A DNA stretch of 64,000 bases from NCBI GenBank assembly GCA_944321735.1, contig CALUMK010000001.1:124001-188000 (forward strand). Reading direction: 5' to 3'. The notes beneath the pieces were generated by a model that searched no databases, was not told the origin of the DNA, and worked only from the letters and a program-made list of their open reading frames with translations. The DNA is from an uncultured Bacteroidales bacterium (GTDB lineage Bacteria > Bacteroidota > Bacteroidia > Bacteroidales > P3). Position numbers and translations under genes: made by a program. Below are positions 52,720-60,654 of this stretch, one piece after another (the stretch's first letter is position 1; the number at the start of each line of letters is the position of its first letter).

Positions 52720-54288
52720 ATGAGAAATGAGATTGCAAACCAAAAGAAGAAGACAGTAAGAGCTGCTTTGGCCGACAATGTGTTTTTAGAGCAAGGCAAG
52801 CTGCCGCCTCAGGCGGTGGAAGTAGAGCAGGCGGTGCTGGGTGCCATGATGATTGATGCGGCCGCCGTGACGGATGCCATTGATGTGCTGAAAGCGGAAT
52901 ATTTCTACAAGCCGGAACATAAGGTGATTTACGGGGCGATTGCTTCGCTTTTTGAAAAATCCCAGGCCATCGATATCATGACCGTGGCCAACGAACTCAA
53001 GAAGAACGGGGAGCTGGAAGTTGCCGGCGGGGCTTATTATGTGGCGAGCCTGACTAACAAGGTGGCTTCGGCCGCTCATATCGAAGAACATGCCAAGATT
53101 GTCCAGCAAAAATACATTCAACGGGAATTGATACGCATTGGGACGGAAATGACCAAGTCCGCCTATGAGGATACTTCCGATCCGTTGGAGCTTTTGGATG
53201 ATGCCGAGTCTAGGCTTCTGACCGTGGGGGAAAACAATTTCCGTAGCGATTATACTGATATGCATTTGCTTGTCAAAGAAGCAATTGCAGAGATTGAAGC
53301 GGTGTCCAAGCAAACGGACAAGCTCAGCGGGGTTCCTTCCGGATTCCCGGAATTGGACAGGATGACAAGCGGCTGGCAGAAAGGCACGCTTTTGATTCTG
53401 GCTGCCCGTCCTGGTATGGGTAAGACGGCTTTCGCCTTGACAATGGCTCGGAACATAGCTATCGACTTTAAAAAGCCGGTGGCCTTTTTCTCCTTGGAAA
53501 TGTCCAAGATAGAACTGGTGACTCGTTTGATTTCGAGCGAGACGCGGATTTCCGGGAAGAAATTGAAGCAGGGGAATTTGGAACCTTTTGAATGGGAATG
53601 GCTGAACAGCAAGGTGGGGCGTTTGTCGGCGGCTCCTTTGTATATCGATGAAACGCCGGCTTTGACTATGTTCGAGCTGAGGGCAAAATGCCGTCGTTTG
53701 AAGCAACAGCATGACATCCAGATGGTATTTGTGGATTATTTGCAACTGATGCGGGGCGGGGATGCCTATAAAGGGAATCGGGAACAGGAAATCAGCCAGA
53801 TATCCCGTCAGTTGAAAGGCTTGGCCAAGGAGCTGAAAATCCCGATTTTAGCACTTTCCCAGTTGAGCCGTGCGGTGGAGACTCGCGGCGGGGACAAGAA
53901 GCCTCAGCTGTCCGACTTGCGTGAATCGGGAGCCATTGAACAGGACGCGGATATGGTTATGTTTATATATCGTCCTGAATATTATGGGCTTAACAATACA
54001 GAGGAAATGGTGGAAGGCGAGGCGCAGCTGTTGATTGAAAAGCATCGTAGCGGTTCCACCGGGATGGTCAAGCTTCGCTTTGTCAAAGAGTTCGCCCGAT
54101 TCGAGAATATCGGGATTCCGGAAACGGGCGATATGCAGGCTTCGTCCTACGGCCAGATGCCGCCTAATACGAATTTCGACAATGTGAACGGGCGTTCGGT
54201 CGTGACAGTGCCTTCTTCCATCAATGATGATTTGCCCGAAGACAACGGCGAGCCTAGTTTCATGCTGCGGCAGCCTCGTTGGTGGTAG
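52720..54288 (+). CDS. dnaB: replicative DNA helicase DnaB
   Basis: 522 residues from the ATG at 52720. The N-terminal domain contains 'LPPQAVEVEQAVLGAMMIDA'. The RecA-like C-terminal ATPase has Walker A 'AARPGMGKTAFALTMA' and Walker B 'MVFVDYLQLM', with 'DLRESGAIEQDADMVMFIYR' (motif H3/H4). DnaB is the hexameric fork helicase. The last ~55 residues are a polar linker typical for Bacteroidota. The start codon lies almost at the predicted transcription start. Upstream is a cluster of DnaA-box-like sequences. Confidence 0.95.
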   Translation: MRNEIANQKKKTVRAALADNVFLEQGKLPPQAVEVEQAVLGAMMIDAAAVTDAIDVLKAEYFYKPEHKVIYGAIASLFEKSQAIDIMTVANELKKNGELEVAGGAYYVASLTNKVASAAHIEEHAKIVQQKYIQRELIRIGTEMTKSAYEDTSDPLELLDDAESRLLTVGENNFRSDYTDMHLLVKEAIAEIEAVSKQTDKLSGVPSGFPELDRMTSGWQKGTLLILAARPGMGKTAFALTMARNIAIDFKKPVAFFSLEMSKIELVTRLISSETRISGKKLKQGNLEPFEWEWLNSKVGRLSAAPLYIDETPALTMFELRAKCRRLKQQHDIQMVFVDYLQLMRGGDAYKGNREQEISQISRQLKGLAKELKIPILALSQLSRAVETRGGDKKPQLSDLRESGAIEQDADMVMFIYRPEYYGLNNTEEMVEGEAQLLIEKHRSGSTGMVKLRFVKEFARFENIGIPETGDMQASSYGQMPPNTNFDNVNGRSVVTVPSSINDDLPEDNGEPSFMLRQPRWW

Positions 54289-54361
54289 GCCGTAGGTATC
54301 GGTGTTCGGGAGTTTTGTATGAGAGTTGGTAAAATATGAGAGTTGGTAAAAGAAACAGATA

Positions 54362-55633
54362 ATGGTACGTGCATTGGGCAAATCGTTCTGGTTTTTTCTG
54401 CTTTTGTCTTGCCTGCCTTTGCGGGCGACGCAGTTGCTGTTGCCGATGGATCAGAGCCAGAGCAACCATCTCAAGGCCTACGGTGTGGCTTATTGGGTCT
54501 TGCAGCATGAGGGGGAAATCAGCTGGCTGCTCAATTACCGAGGCGGGAGTTTCCTGTTGCCATACAGCCCTGAGATTGCGAGTGAATGCGCGCTTAGGGA
54601 TGTACGTGCCGAAGTATTGTCCGATGCCCAAGTGAATGCGATTCGTTATGAAATCGGGGATGCTTCTTCGAATATGGACGAAGTTCCTTTGCAGAAGGCT
54701 CCTCGGATTGCCGTGTATTCGCCCAAGAACAAACTGCCTTGGGATGATGCGGTGACCTTGGTATTGACGTACGCTGAGATTCCCTACGATGTGGTTTACG
54801 ATGAAGAGGTCTTGTCCGGGATTCTGCCTTCTTACGATTGGCTTCATTTGCATCATGAGGATTTTACCGGTCAATATGGCAAATTTTGGGCTTCTTACCG
54901 GAATCAGGCTTGGTACAAGGAAGATGTGGCCAAGCAGGAGGCAACGGCAGCTAAGTATGGGTTTTCCAAAGTCTCCCAACTGAAACTGGCGGTTGTCCAG
55001 AAGATACGGGACTTTGTGCTGGGAGGGGGATTCCTGTTTGCGATGTGTTCGGCTCCGGACAGTTACGATGTGGCGTTGGCTGCAGAAGGTGTGGATATAT
55101 GCGCGGCTCCTTTCGATGGGGATCCGATTCAGCCCGATGCCCAGCAGCGGCTGGATTTCTCTAAGACATTCGCTTTTACCGGTTTTTCCATTGTGACAGA
55201 CCCCGCTCTTTACGAGATATCCGACATCGACGTGACCTTGACCCGCCCCAAGACGTTGAATGCGCAGAATGATTTTTTCAAATTGTTCGAGTTTTCGGCC
55301 AAATGGGATTGGATTCCTACTATGCTATGCCAGAACCATGAGCGTTTGATCCACGGGTTCACAGGGCAGACCACGGCTTTCCGTACCAGTCTGTTGAAAC
55401 CAGGCGTAGTGATTCTTGGCCAGAATGAGTCTATTGGCGAGGCTCGCTATATTCATGGGTCTTATGGCAAAGGCACGTGGACTTTTCTCGGCGGGCATGA
55501 CCCGGAGGATTACCATCATTATGTAGGCGACCCTCCCACGGATTTGAACCTTTATCCTCATTCGCCGGGTTACAGGTTGATTTTGAATAATATTTTGTTT
55601 CCGGCGGCTAAGAAGGAAAAGCACAAGACATAA
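54362..55633 (+). CDS. conserved exported Bacteroidota protein (often labelled asparagine synthetase B)
   Basis: 423 residues with a signal peptide ('FWFFLLLSCLPLRATQ'). The next block 'LLLPMDQSQSNHLKAYGVAY' and 'WLLNYRGGSFLLPYSPEIAS' is, as I recall, shared by a Bacteroidota family that databases commonly call asparagine synthetase B. I see no N-terminal Cys glutaminase and no PP-loop, so that name is probably wrong. The middle ('VYSPKNKLPWDDAVTLVLTY', 'FVLGGGFLFAMCSAPDSYDV') looks like a glutamine-amidotransferase-like fold without obvious catalytic residues. The C-terminal 'GKGTWTFLGGHDPEDYHHYV' is conserved-looking. Location is probably periplasmic. A role is not known. Confidence 0.65.
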   Translation: MVRALGKSFWFFLLLSCLPLRATQLLLPMDQSQSNHLKAYGVAYWVLQHEGEISWLLNYRGGSFLLPYSPEIASECALRDVRAEVLSDAQVNAIRYEIGDASSNMDEVPLQKAPRIAVYSPKNKLPWDDAVTLVLTYAEIPYDVVYDEEVLSGILPSYDWLHLHHEDFTGQYGKFWASYRNQAWYKEDVAKQEATAAKYGFSKVSQLKLAVVQKIRDFVLGGGFLFAMCSAPDSYDVALAAEGVDICAAPFDGDPIQPDAQQRLDFSKTFAFTGFSIVTDPALYEISDIDVTLTRPKTLNAQNDFFKLFEFSAKWDWIPTMLCQNHERLIHGFTGQTTAFRTSLLKPGVVILGQNESIGEARYIHGSYGKGTWTFLGGHDPEDYHHYVGDPPTDLNLYPHSPGYRLILNNILFPAAKKEKHKT

Positions 55634-55840
55634 AAAAAACGATTTATAGCGGCATCTGCTTCGTTGCGCGAGGGATTCGAAAATGCTCACGAAAGGCAGT
55701 GCAAGCCGAGTGCAGAGCCAAGTTTCTGCTTGAGCTATGCCGAGGCGCAGCCTGCTTTCGCTGCGAAGCAGCAACGAAAGTACGTTCCGCTTTTCTCACC
55801 CTCGCGACGCCTCGCATCTGCTCGCTATAAATCGTTTTTT
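55634..55840. repeat. 17-bp inverted repeat enclosing a hairpin-rich 173-bp segment
   Basis: 55634-55650 is the exact complement of 55824-55840 (core aaaacgatttatagc). Inside, gcagtgcaagccgagtgcag at about 55695-55714 resembles the unit repeated upstream of ileS. The 20-mer ggcatctgcttcgttgcgc also occurs at both about 55651 and about 55861. No gene is seen in 55634-55910. Confidence 0.55.
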
Positions 55841-55913
55841 GAAGAGAGGGGTAAGAAGCGGCATCTGCTTCGTTGCGCTCGGTCGCCAAGTCCTTATGGG
55901 GATTGGGGCTGGA

Positions 55914-55944
55914 AACAAAAAAAGCGGTTCGTCAGAACCGCTTT
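55914..55944 (-). terminator. intrinsic terminator of the ferredoxin gene
   Basis: aaagcggttc (55921-55930) and gaaccgcttt (55935-55944) form a perfect 10-bp stem with a 4-base loop, followed on the minus strand by a T-run. Confidence 0.85.
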
Positions 55945-55962
55945 CCTTATACTTGCTATTGA

Positions 55963-56133
55963 TTATTCAGCAGGAGCGATAGCTTCGTTCGGGCAAACCG
56001 AAGCGCAAGTACCGCAATCTGTGCATTGATCGGGGTCGATAGAGTAGATGTCACCGGCACTGATAGCGCCAACGGGGCATTCATCGATGCAAGAGCCGCA
56101 AGCTACGCAGCTGTCAGAAATTTTGTAAGCCAT
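55963..56133 (-). CDS. 2[4Fe-4S] ferredoxin
   Basis: 56 residues, ATG at 56133, stop at 55963. The protein has two classic cluster motifs: 'CVACGSCIDECPVGAI' (residues 9-24) and 'CTDCGTCASVCPNEAI' (37-52), each CxxCxxCxxxCP. This is a clostridial-type ferredoxin, a soluble low-potential electron carrier for anaerobic enzymes such as pyruvate:ferredoxin oxidoreductase or hydrogenase. It is a single-gene unit with a perfect promoter (56223-56253) about 90 bases upstream and a strong terminator downstream, which suggests high expression. Confidence 0.95.
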   Translation of the reverse strand: MAYKISDSCVACGSCIDECPVGAISAGDIYSIDPDQCTDCGTCASVCPNEAIAPAE

Positions 56134-56222
56134 TGTTTTAGAGTTTTTAAGGGTTTGAAATTCAAGGTGCTTCTTTAGGAAGCGTCGCTAATAACGCCCT
56201 TTAAAGCATCTCTTAGGGACTG

Positions 56223-56253
56223 CAAATGTAGAAAAACAAAATGAGTTGGCAAA
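56223..56253 (-). promoter_or_regulatory. promoter of the ferredoxin gene
   Basis: On the minus strand TTTG (56253-56250), a 19-base spacer and TAcaTTTG (56230-56223). Start near 56217; leader about 84 bases. Confidence 0.7.
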
Positions 56254-56306
56254 TAGGGGTCTTGGTTTTTATGCACATGCAGGGGTTGAAAGAAAACGGA
56301 TTGGAT

Positions 56307-56339
56307 GTGTGGGGCGCGGCTTCTGAAATAGTATATTTG
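56307..56339 (+). promoter_or_regulatory. promoter of the Gfo/Idh-like operon
   Basis: TGTG at 56307-56310, a 21-base spacer and TAtaTTTG at 56332-56339. The leader to the ATG at 56403 is about 57 bases. Confidence 0.5.
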
Positions 56340-56402
56340 CTTGGAATGGGAGTCTTGTTTAATCTATTGAACACTAACGCCCTAGTCTAAATAGAAACCG
56401 AG

Positions 56403-57311
56403 ATGAAGATTGCATTGATCGCTACGCCATCGGAAATACGGCTTTATGCCCGTTGCCTTTCATCTTTGGACGATGTGCAGTGGATAGGCTTCGGAGGGTA
56501 TCCGTGCAATCGCTTCTGCAGGAGTCTGCTTGGAGGGAATGGGGGGCTTGAGGTGGAAATCCCTTACTTTGAATCGGCGGAGGCTTTGATAGATGCTGCC
56601 GATGCGGTTTTGGTGGCGGGACGTCGGAAGGATCGCTTCGGATTTATTTCCAGGGTTTTGCGAAAAGGGAGGTCGGTTTGGACACTGGGTCCGGTTTGCG
56701 AGACTTGGGAAGAAACCGCCAAGCTTGCCTCCTTGGCACAGGAAGCGCGTGTGTGCAATCAGGTTGTTCATTTGGATAGGGAAACGGCGCTCATGCATTC
56801 GTCTATGCCCTATGCGGAGGGACTGCGGCTGCTGCGTTTCGAGTCTTTCTGCCCGGCCGATTCGTCATTGAATGCCGATTGGGAGAATCTCTTGCTTTTC
56901 CCTGCATTCGACATGGTATTGGCTTTGGGCGGGGATTCCGTCCGTAAGATGAAGGGACATGCTGTATCCTGTGGAGAATATCGTCCGGCAAGCATTGTGG
57001 TCGATTTTGAATTCATGTCCGGCCTGGAGGCATTTCTGTGGATGGATCGGATTGCAGGCAGTCGCAGCGTACGGGCAACGGCTGTTTCCCCGACACATGT
57101 GCTCAGAATGGATTTCCTTAGGGAACGTTTGGAAATCAGGCAGTCATCTTCTGGATTTTATCCGGAAATAAGCCCGGTACGTCCCTTGGCTGATAATGTA
57201 AAGTTGTTTGTAGAAGCGGTCCGGACCGGATGTCGTTCCCGTTTCGGATTGATGCAGAGTAGTGCGGTTCAAGAACGATTTATCCAATTGAAAAAATCCT
57301 TTTATGTGTGA
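56403..57311 (+). CDS. Gfo/Idh/MocA-like protein with degenerate motifs
   Basis: 302 residues. The pattern 'AADAVLVAGRRKDRFGFISR' then 'VLRKGRSVWTLGPVCETWEE' followed by 'LASLAQEARVCNQVVHLDRE' follows the Gfo/Idh oxidoreductase order (nucleotide-binding fold, then the strand before the E-K-P motif). However, there is no GxGxxG at the N-terminus ('MKIALIATPSEIRLYARCLS') and the EKP triad is replaced by GPV. It may have lost redox activity. The stop overlaps the start of the sugar transferase by 8 bases, so translational coupling and a role in sugar or polysaccharide metabolism are likely. Confidence 0.55.
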   Translation: MKIALIATPSEIRLYARCLSSLDDVQWIGFGGYPCNRFCRSLLGGNGGLEVEIPYFESAEALIDAADAVLVAGRRKDRFGFISRVLRKGRSVWTLGPVCETWEETAKLASLAQEARVCNQVVHLDRETALMHSSMPYAEGLRLLRFESFCPADSSLNADWENLLLFPAFDMVLALGGDSVRKMKGHAVSCGEYRPASIVVDFEFMSGLEAFLWMDRIAGSRSVRATAVSPTHVLRMDFLRERLEIRQSSSGFYPEISPVRPLADNVKLFVEAVRTGCRSRFGLMQSSAVQERFIQLKKSFYV

Positions 57312-58281
57312 AGATCAAGTTTATATTTTTATAGGGCATACGGAAGGTACTGAGCCATTCCGGGCTCTTTTGTGCAAGTATGAAGATATCTTCATCTATC
57401 ATTTCTCGTGGGATGAGGCGCTTGCGCAATGGGATTTGCATGAAGAGAAGTGGAAAGAGAAGGCAAATTTGAATGTCTATTTCTTTATGGAGAATCTTGT
57501 TGGAAACCATGTTGTCATAAAAGAGATTTGTCTTAGATGCTTGAAGTTCAAGTCTTTCATGTTGTATGAAGAGGTTCATAGGATTCTTACATGTTATATG
57601 TTCAATCCATTTCTTTGGGAGAATAGGGAGTTTCTTACCCCTCAATTGGGCAAGCTTTTTTACGGTTTTTATTTTACTCGCTTGAATAAAGGCTCTCTGT
57701 TTTTGAAAAGGTCTTTTGATATAATTTTCAGTGCGTTGGGATTGGTTTTGCTGTCGCCGTTATTTCTGCTTTGCGCCTTGTTGATCAAGCTTGATTCACG
57801 AGGTCCTGTTTTTTATAACCAGATTCGTATAGGAAAGATGGGCAAGGAGTTCCGGATTCATAAGTTCCGTTCCATGAAAGTCGACTCCGAACAAGGTACA
57901 CCGGAGCTATCGAGCGAGAATGATCCGCGGGTTACTCCTTGGGGGCGGATTATGCGCCGATACCGGATCGACGAACTCCCTCAGCTTTGGAATGTGCTTA
58001 AAGGCGATATGTCCATTGTGGGCTACCGTCCTGAAAGGGAGTACTTTATAAAGCAGATTGAAGAGTATTTCCCGTTTTATCCGTTGCTGTACAATATCAG
58101 GCCGGGAATTACATCCCAGGGGATGGTCAACTATGGGTATGCGAAGGATTTGAATGAGATGCTGGCTCGTTTGGGGGAAGACATGTTGTACTTGGATCGC
58201 ATAAGATACCGGTTGATAAGGCAGGATTTGCAGGTGTTGTTCAAGACCATCAAGGTGGTGTTACGAGGTTTAGGCAGATAA
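57304..58281 (+). CDS. undecaprenyl-phosphate sugar (phospho)transferase
   Basis: 325 residues. A poorly conserved N-terminal ~125 residues precede a bacterial sugar transferase domain. This contains a hydrophobic helix 'FDIIFSALGLVLLSPLFLLC', 'RGPVFYNQIRIGKMGKEFRI', 'HKFRSMKVDSEQ', 'RRYRIDELPQLWNVLKGDMS' and 'IVGYRPEREYF'. These are the WcaJ/PglC-family signatures, including the D-E-L-P-Q motif. It transfers a sugar-1-phosphate to lipid carrier to begin an exopolysaccharide, capsule or glycan. The usual four N-terminal helices of WcaJ are missing. Codon use is more A+T-rich in the N-terminal part than in the neighbours. Confidence 0.85.
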   Translation: MCEDQVYIFIGHTEGTEPFRALLCKYEDIFIYHFSWDEALAQWDLHEEKWKEKANLNVYFFMENLVGNHVVIKEICLRCLKFKSFMLYEEVHRILTCYMFNPFLWENREFLTPQLGKLFYGFYFTRLNKGSLFLKRSFDIIFSALGLVLLSPLFLLCALLIKLDSRGPVFYNQIRIGKMGKEFRIHKFRSMKVDSEQGTPELSSENDPRVTPWGRIMRRYRIDELPQLWNVLKGDMSIVGYRPEREYFIKQIEEYFPFYPLLYNIRPGITSQGMVNYGYAKDLNEMLARLGEDMLYLDRIRYRLIRQDLQVLFKTIKVVLRGLGR

Positions 58282-58298
58282 GAAAGGGAATTTTGGAA

Positions 58299-58958
58299 AT
58301 GGAAGATTCATTCAGGCATAAGGGATTACGTCACAAAATGGTAGAGAACCTGCGGGCTTTGGGCATCGCCAGCGAAGAAGTCCTGAAGGTGATGGACGAA
58401 GTGCCCCGGCATTTGTTTCTTGATTCGGTGTTCGATACGCAGGCTTATCTGGATAAGGCTTTTTCAATAGGGGAGGATCAGACGATATCCCATCCTTCCA
58501 CAGTGGCACTGCAAAGCACATTGCTGGAGATTTTCCCCGGTGCGAAAGTATTGGAGGTGGGCACGGGGTCGGGATACCAGGCATATGTTTTGGAAAAACT
58601 CAAGGCGGAGGTGTACTCTGTTGAAAGGCAGAAGAATCTGTTTCTGAAGACGAAAGCCTTGTTGGCAGGATTCAGGAGCCGGATTCGCTGCTTTTACGGG
58701 GATGGTTACCAAGGCTTGCCTGAATATGCGCCATATGATCGTATCATCGTCACATGCGGGGCGGCTACGCTCCCGCCTAATTTGTTGCCTCAGCTCAAAA
58801 TCGGCGGGATCATGGTGATTCCGTTGGGCTCGCCCAAGCAGATTATGACCAAGATTGTCCGCAAGACTGAAACCGAGGTGGAGGTAAGCCGCCATGGGGA
58901 TTGTCATTTTGTGCCGATGTTGCCAGACCGGATAGGAGAAAAAAGGCATGGAGCTTGA
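58299..58958 (+). CDS. pcm: protein-L-isoaspartate O-methyltransferase
   Basis: 219 residues from the ATG at 58299; a TTG at 58293 was rejected. 'MVENLRALGIASEEVLKVMD' and 'EVPRHLFLD' open the family. 'GEDQTISHPSTVALQSTLLE' is the PCMT substrate-binding block, 'VLEVGTGSGYQAYVLEKLKA' the SAM motif, and 'YDRIIVTCGAATLPPNLLPQ' the catalytic-side loop. PCMT methylates L-isoaspartyl residues in damaged proteins for repair. It lies 17 bases after the sugar transferase and overlaps birA by 11 bases. Confidence 0.92.
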   Translation: MEDSFRHKGLRHKMVENLRALGIASEEVLKVMDEVPRHLFLDSVFDTQAYLDKAFSIGEDQTISHPSTVALQSTLLEIFPGAKVLEVGTGSGYQAYVLEKLKAEVYSVERQKNLFLKTKALLAGFRSRIRCFYGDGYQGLPEYAPYDRIIVTCGAATLPPNLLPQLKIGGIMVIPLGSPKQIMTKIVRKTETEVEVSRHGDCHFVPMLPDRIGEKRHGA

Positions 58959-59778
58959 TTGGCATTACTATCCGGAAACGCATTGTTCGACCCAGGATCT
59001 GGCAAAAGAATGGAGTGCCGGCAACCTTCGTCGGACGCGAACGGAATGCCGACTGGATGGAGAAAGCTGTTCCGTTGACAGGGCAGCGTTGCGCGGAATA
59101 GCTGTTTTTTGTACTTTTTCCCAGCAGAAAGGCCGGGGCCAGGCAGGAAACGTGTGGTTTGGCGGCAAGGGAGATAATATAGCGATGACGCTGGCTTTCT
59201 ATCCGGAAAACTTGGATGCCTCGGATTTGTTTTCGCTTGATATGGCATTGAGTCTGGGACTTTTGCGTTATGCTCGCCGGATAGATGCACGTTGCTGTCT
59301 GAAATGGCCGAACGATTTGTATTCAGGGCTGCGGAAATTAGCGGGGATTTTGCTGGAGACCCGGATACGAGGTACTCATGTGGAAGAGGTCTATTTTGGC
59401 ATAGGTCTGAATATGAATCAGGAATTTTTCCCGGAAAATCTCCCTAATCCGATTTCGTTCCGTCAGTTGGATGGCAAGGTGAGGGATTTGGAAAAGGAGA
59501 GCTGTCAGTTGGCATCGGATATCGGGAATGCGTACGATATGTTTTTGTGTCAAAAGGATAAGGCTGGAGAGAGGGGGAGATTGTTTGAAATCTATAAGAA
59601 GGAATATTTGGGTTCTATGCTCTTTTATGGCCAATGGAGGGATTTCTTGTTTCGAGGCAAGAGAGTCCATGCCCGAATCGAGGATGTGGACGAATGCGGT
59701 TGCCTGTGGTTGCGTGACAGCTTGGACGGGATGTTTCTGGCCGATATCAAGGAATTGCGATACTGCCTTCCCGTATGA
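58948..59778 (+). CDS. birA: biotin-[acetyl-CoA-carboxylase] ligase
   Basis: 276 residues, no N-terminal DNA-binding domain, so it is a ligase without repressor function. The biotin-binding signature 'QQKGRGQAGNVWFGGKGDNI' and 'CCLKWPNDLYSGLRKLAGIL' (KWPND) are present, and 'VYFGIGLNMNQEFFP' follows. A charged insert of about 30 residues with Cys and Arg ('SAGNLRRTRTECRLDGESCS') sits before the signature. The enzyme attaches biotin to the carboxylase carrier protein. The stop overlaps the 3' end of ispE by 32 bases in convergent orientation. Confidence 0.9.
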   Translation: MELDWHYYPETHCSTQDLAKEWSAGNLRRTRTECRLDGESCSVDRAALRGIAVFCTFSQQKGRGQAGNVWFGGKGDNIAMTLAFYPENLDASDLFSLDMALSLGLLRYARRIDARCCLKWPNDLYSGLRKLAGILLETRIRGTHVEEVYFGIGLNMNQEFFPENLPNPISFRQLDGKVRDLEKESCQLASDIGNAYDMFLCQKDKAGERGRLFEIYKKEYLGSMLFYGQWRDFLFRGKRVHARIEDVDECGCLWLRDSLDGMFLADIKELRYCLPV

Positions 59779-60583
59779 AGCATCGGGACGGCATTTTCTG
59801 CATGGCAGCCGGGTCTGCTTCGTGTTCGAAAAGTCCGAATACCGCGCTTCCGCTTCCGCTGAGCGATGCATAGACGGCACCGGCCTCATAGAGGCGTTGC
59901 TTTATTTGGCTTAGCACCGGGAATTTGGGAAATAGCGTCTTTTCGAAATCGTTTTCAATCAGTTTTTTCCAAAGGTAAATGTCTTCTTGGAGCAAATCTG
60001 CCAAATGCGGGCGGCCTTCGGCAGGCTGGCATCCGCTGTAGGCATCGGCTGTGGAAATAGACACTTCTGGCACGACAATGGATAGATGCAGTTTTTTCCG
60101 ATGGCAGGGTTTCCAGTGTTCCAGCTGCTCGCCTCGTCCGTAGCCGATGCAGGCATGTCCTTGCAAGAAAAAAGCGCAATCACTGCCTATTTGGGCTGCA
60201 ATTCCAGACAACACCTTGTCTGTTAATTCAAGACGCGTAAATTCGTTGATGGCTTTGATTGTGTATGCTGCATCGGAAGATCCTCCTCCAAGCCCGGATC
60301 CCGTGGGTATGTTCTTAAGCAGATGCAAGCGGATGGCCGGGCTTTCGTTTCCGCTGGATTCCCTCATGGCGTCCCGGGCCTTGCAGACCAGGTTGTCTTC
60401 TTTCCTGCCGGGAACCGGAATCCCTTCGCAAAGGAATTCATCGTTTTCTGCCCGGCTGATTTCCAAGGCATCATGCAGAAAGGGCACTTCCAAGAACGAC
60501 AGTTCCAAATCGTGGTATCCGTCGTCTCGTTTGCGCAGGATCTGCAATCCGATATTGATTTTGGCAGGCGGGAAAAAAATCAT
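59747..60583 (-). CDS. ispE: 4-diphosphocytidyl-2-C-methyl-D-erythritol kinase
   Basis: 278 residues, usual length. It is a GHMP kinase: 'PPAKINIGLQILRKRDDGYH' at the N-terminus (conserved Lys and Asn) and the ATP loop 'IPTGSGLGGGSSDAAYTIKA' near residue 92. 'QIGSDCAFFLQGHACIGYGR' has the catalytic Asp. IspE phosphorylates CDP-methylerythritol in the non-mevalonate pathway to IPP. The polyprenyl synthase at 12640 uses the product. It lies downstream of rho on the same strand, with 71 bases and a hairpin between. Confidence 0.93.
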   Translation of the reverse strand: MIFFPPAKINIGLQILRKRDDGYHDLELSFLEVPFLHDALEISRAENDEFLCEGIPVPGRKEDNLVCKARDAMRESSGNESPAIRLHLLKNIPTGSGLGGGSSDAAYTIKAINEFTRLELTDKVLSGIAAQIGSDCAFFLQGHACIGYGRGEQLEHWKPCHRKKLHLSIVVPEVSISTADAYSGCQPAEGRPHLADLLQEDIYLWKKLIENDFEKTLFPKFPVLSQIKQRLYEAGAVYASLSGSGSAVFGLFEHEADPAAMQKMPSRCFIREGSIAIP

Positions 60584-60605
60584 GGCCGATTTTTTGTTGA
60601 TTCGT

Positions 60606-60645
60606 CGGAACAGGCGATTCGCGACTCTGCGGATTGCCTGTTCCG
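60606..60645 (-). other. stem-loop between rho and ispE
   Basis: cggaacaggc (60606-60615) pairs with gcctgttccg (60636-60645), a perfect 10-bp stem with a 20-base loop. No T-run follows on the minus strand, so it may be a processing or pausing site rather than a terminator. Confidence 0.4.
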
Positions 60646-60654
60646 ATAAATCGA

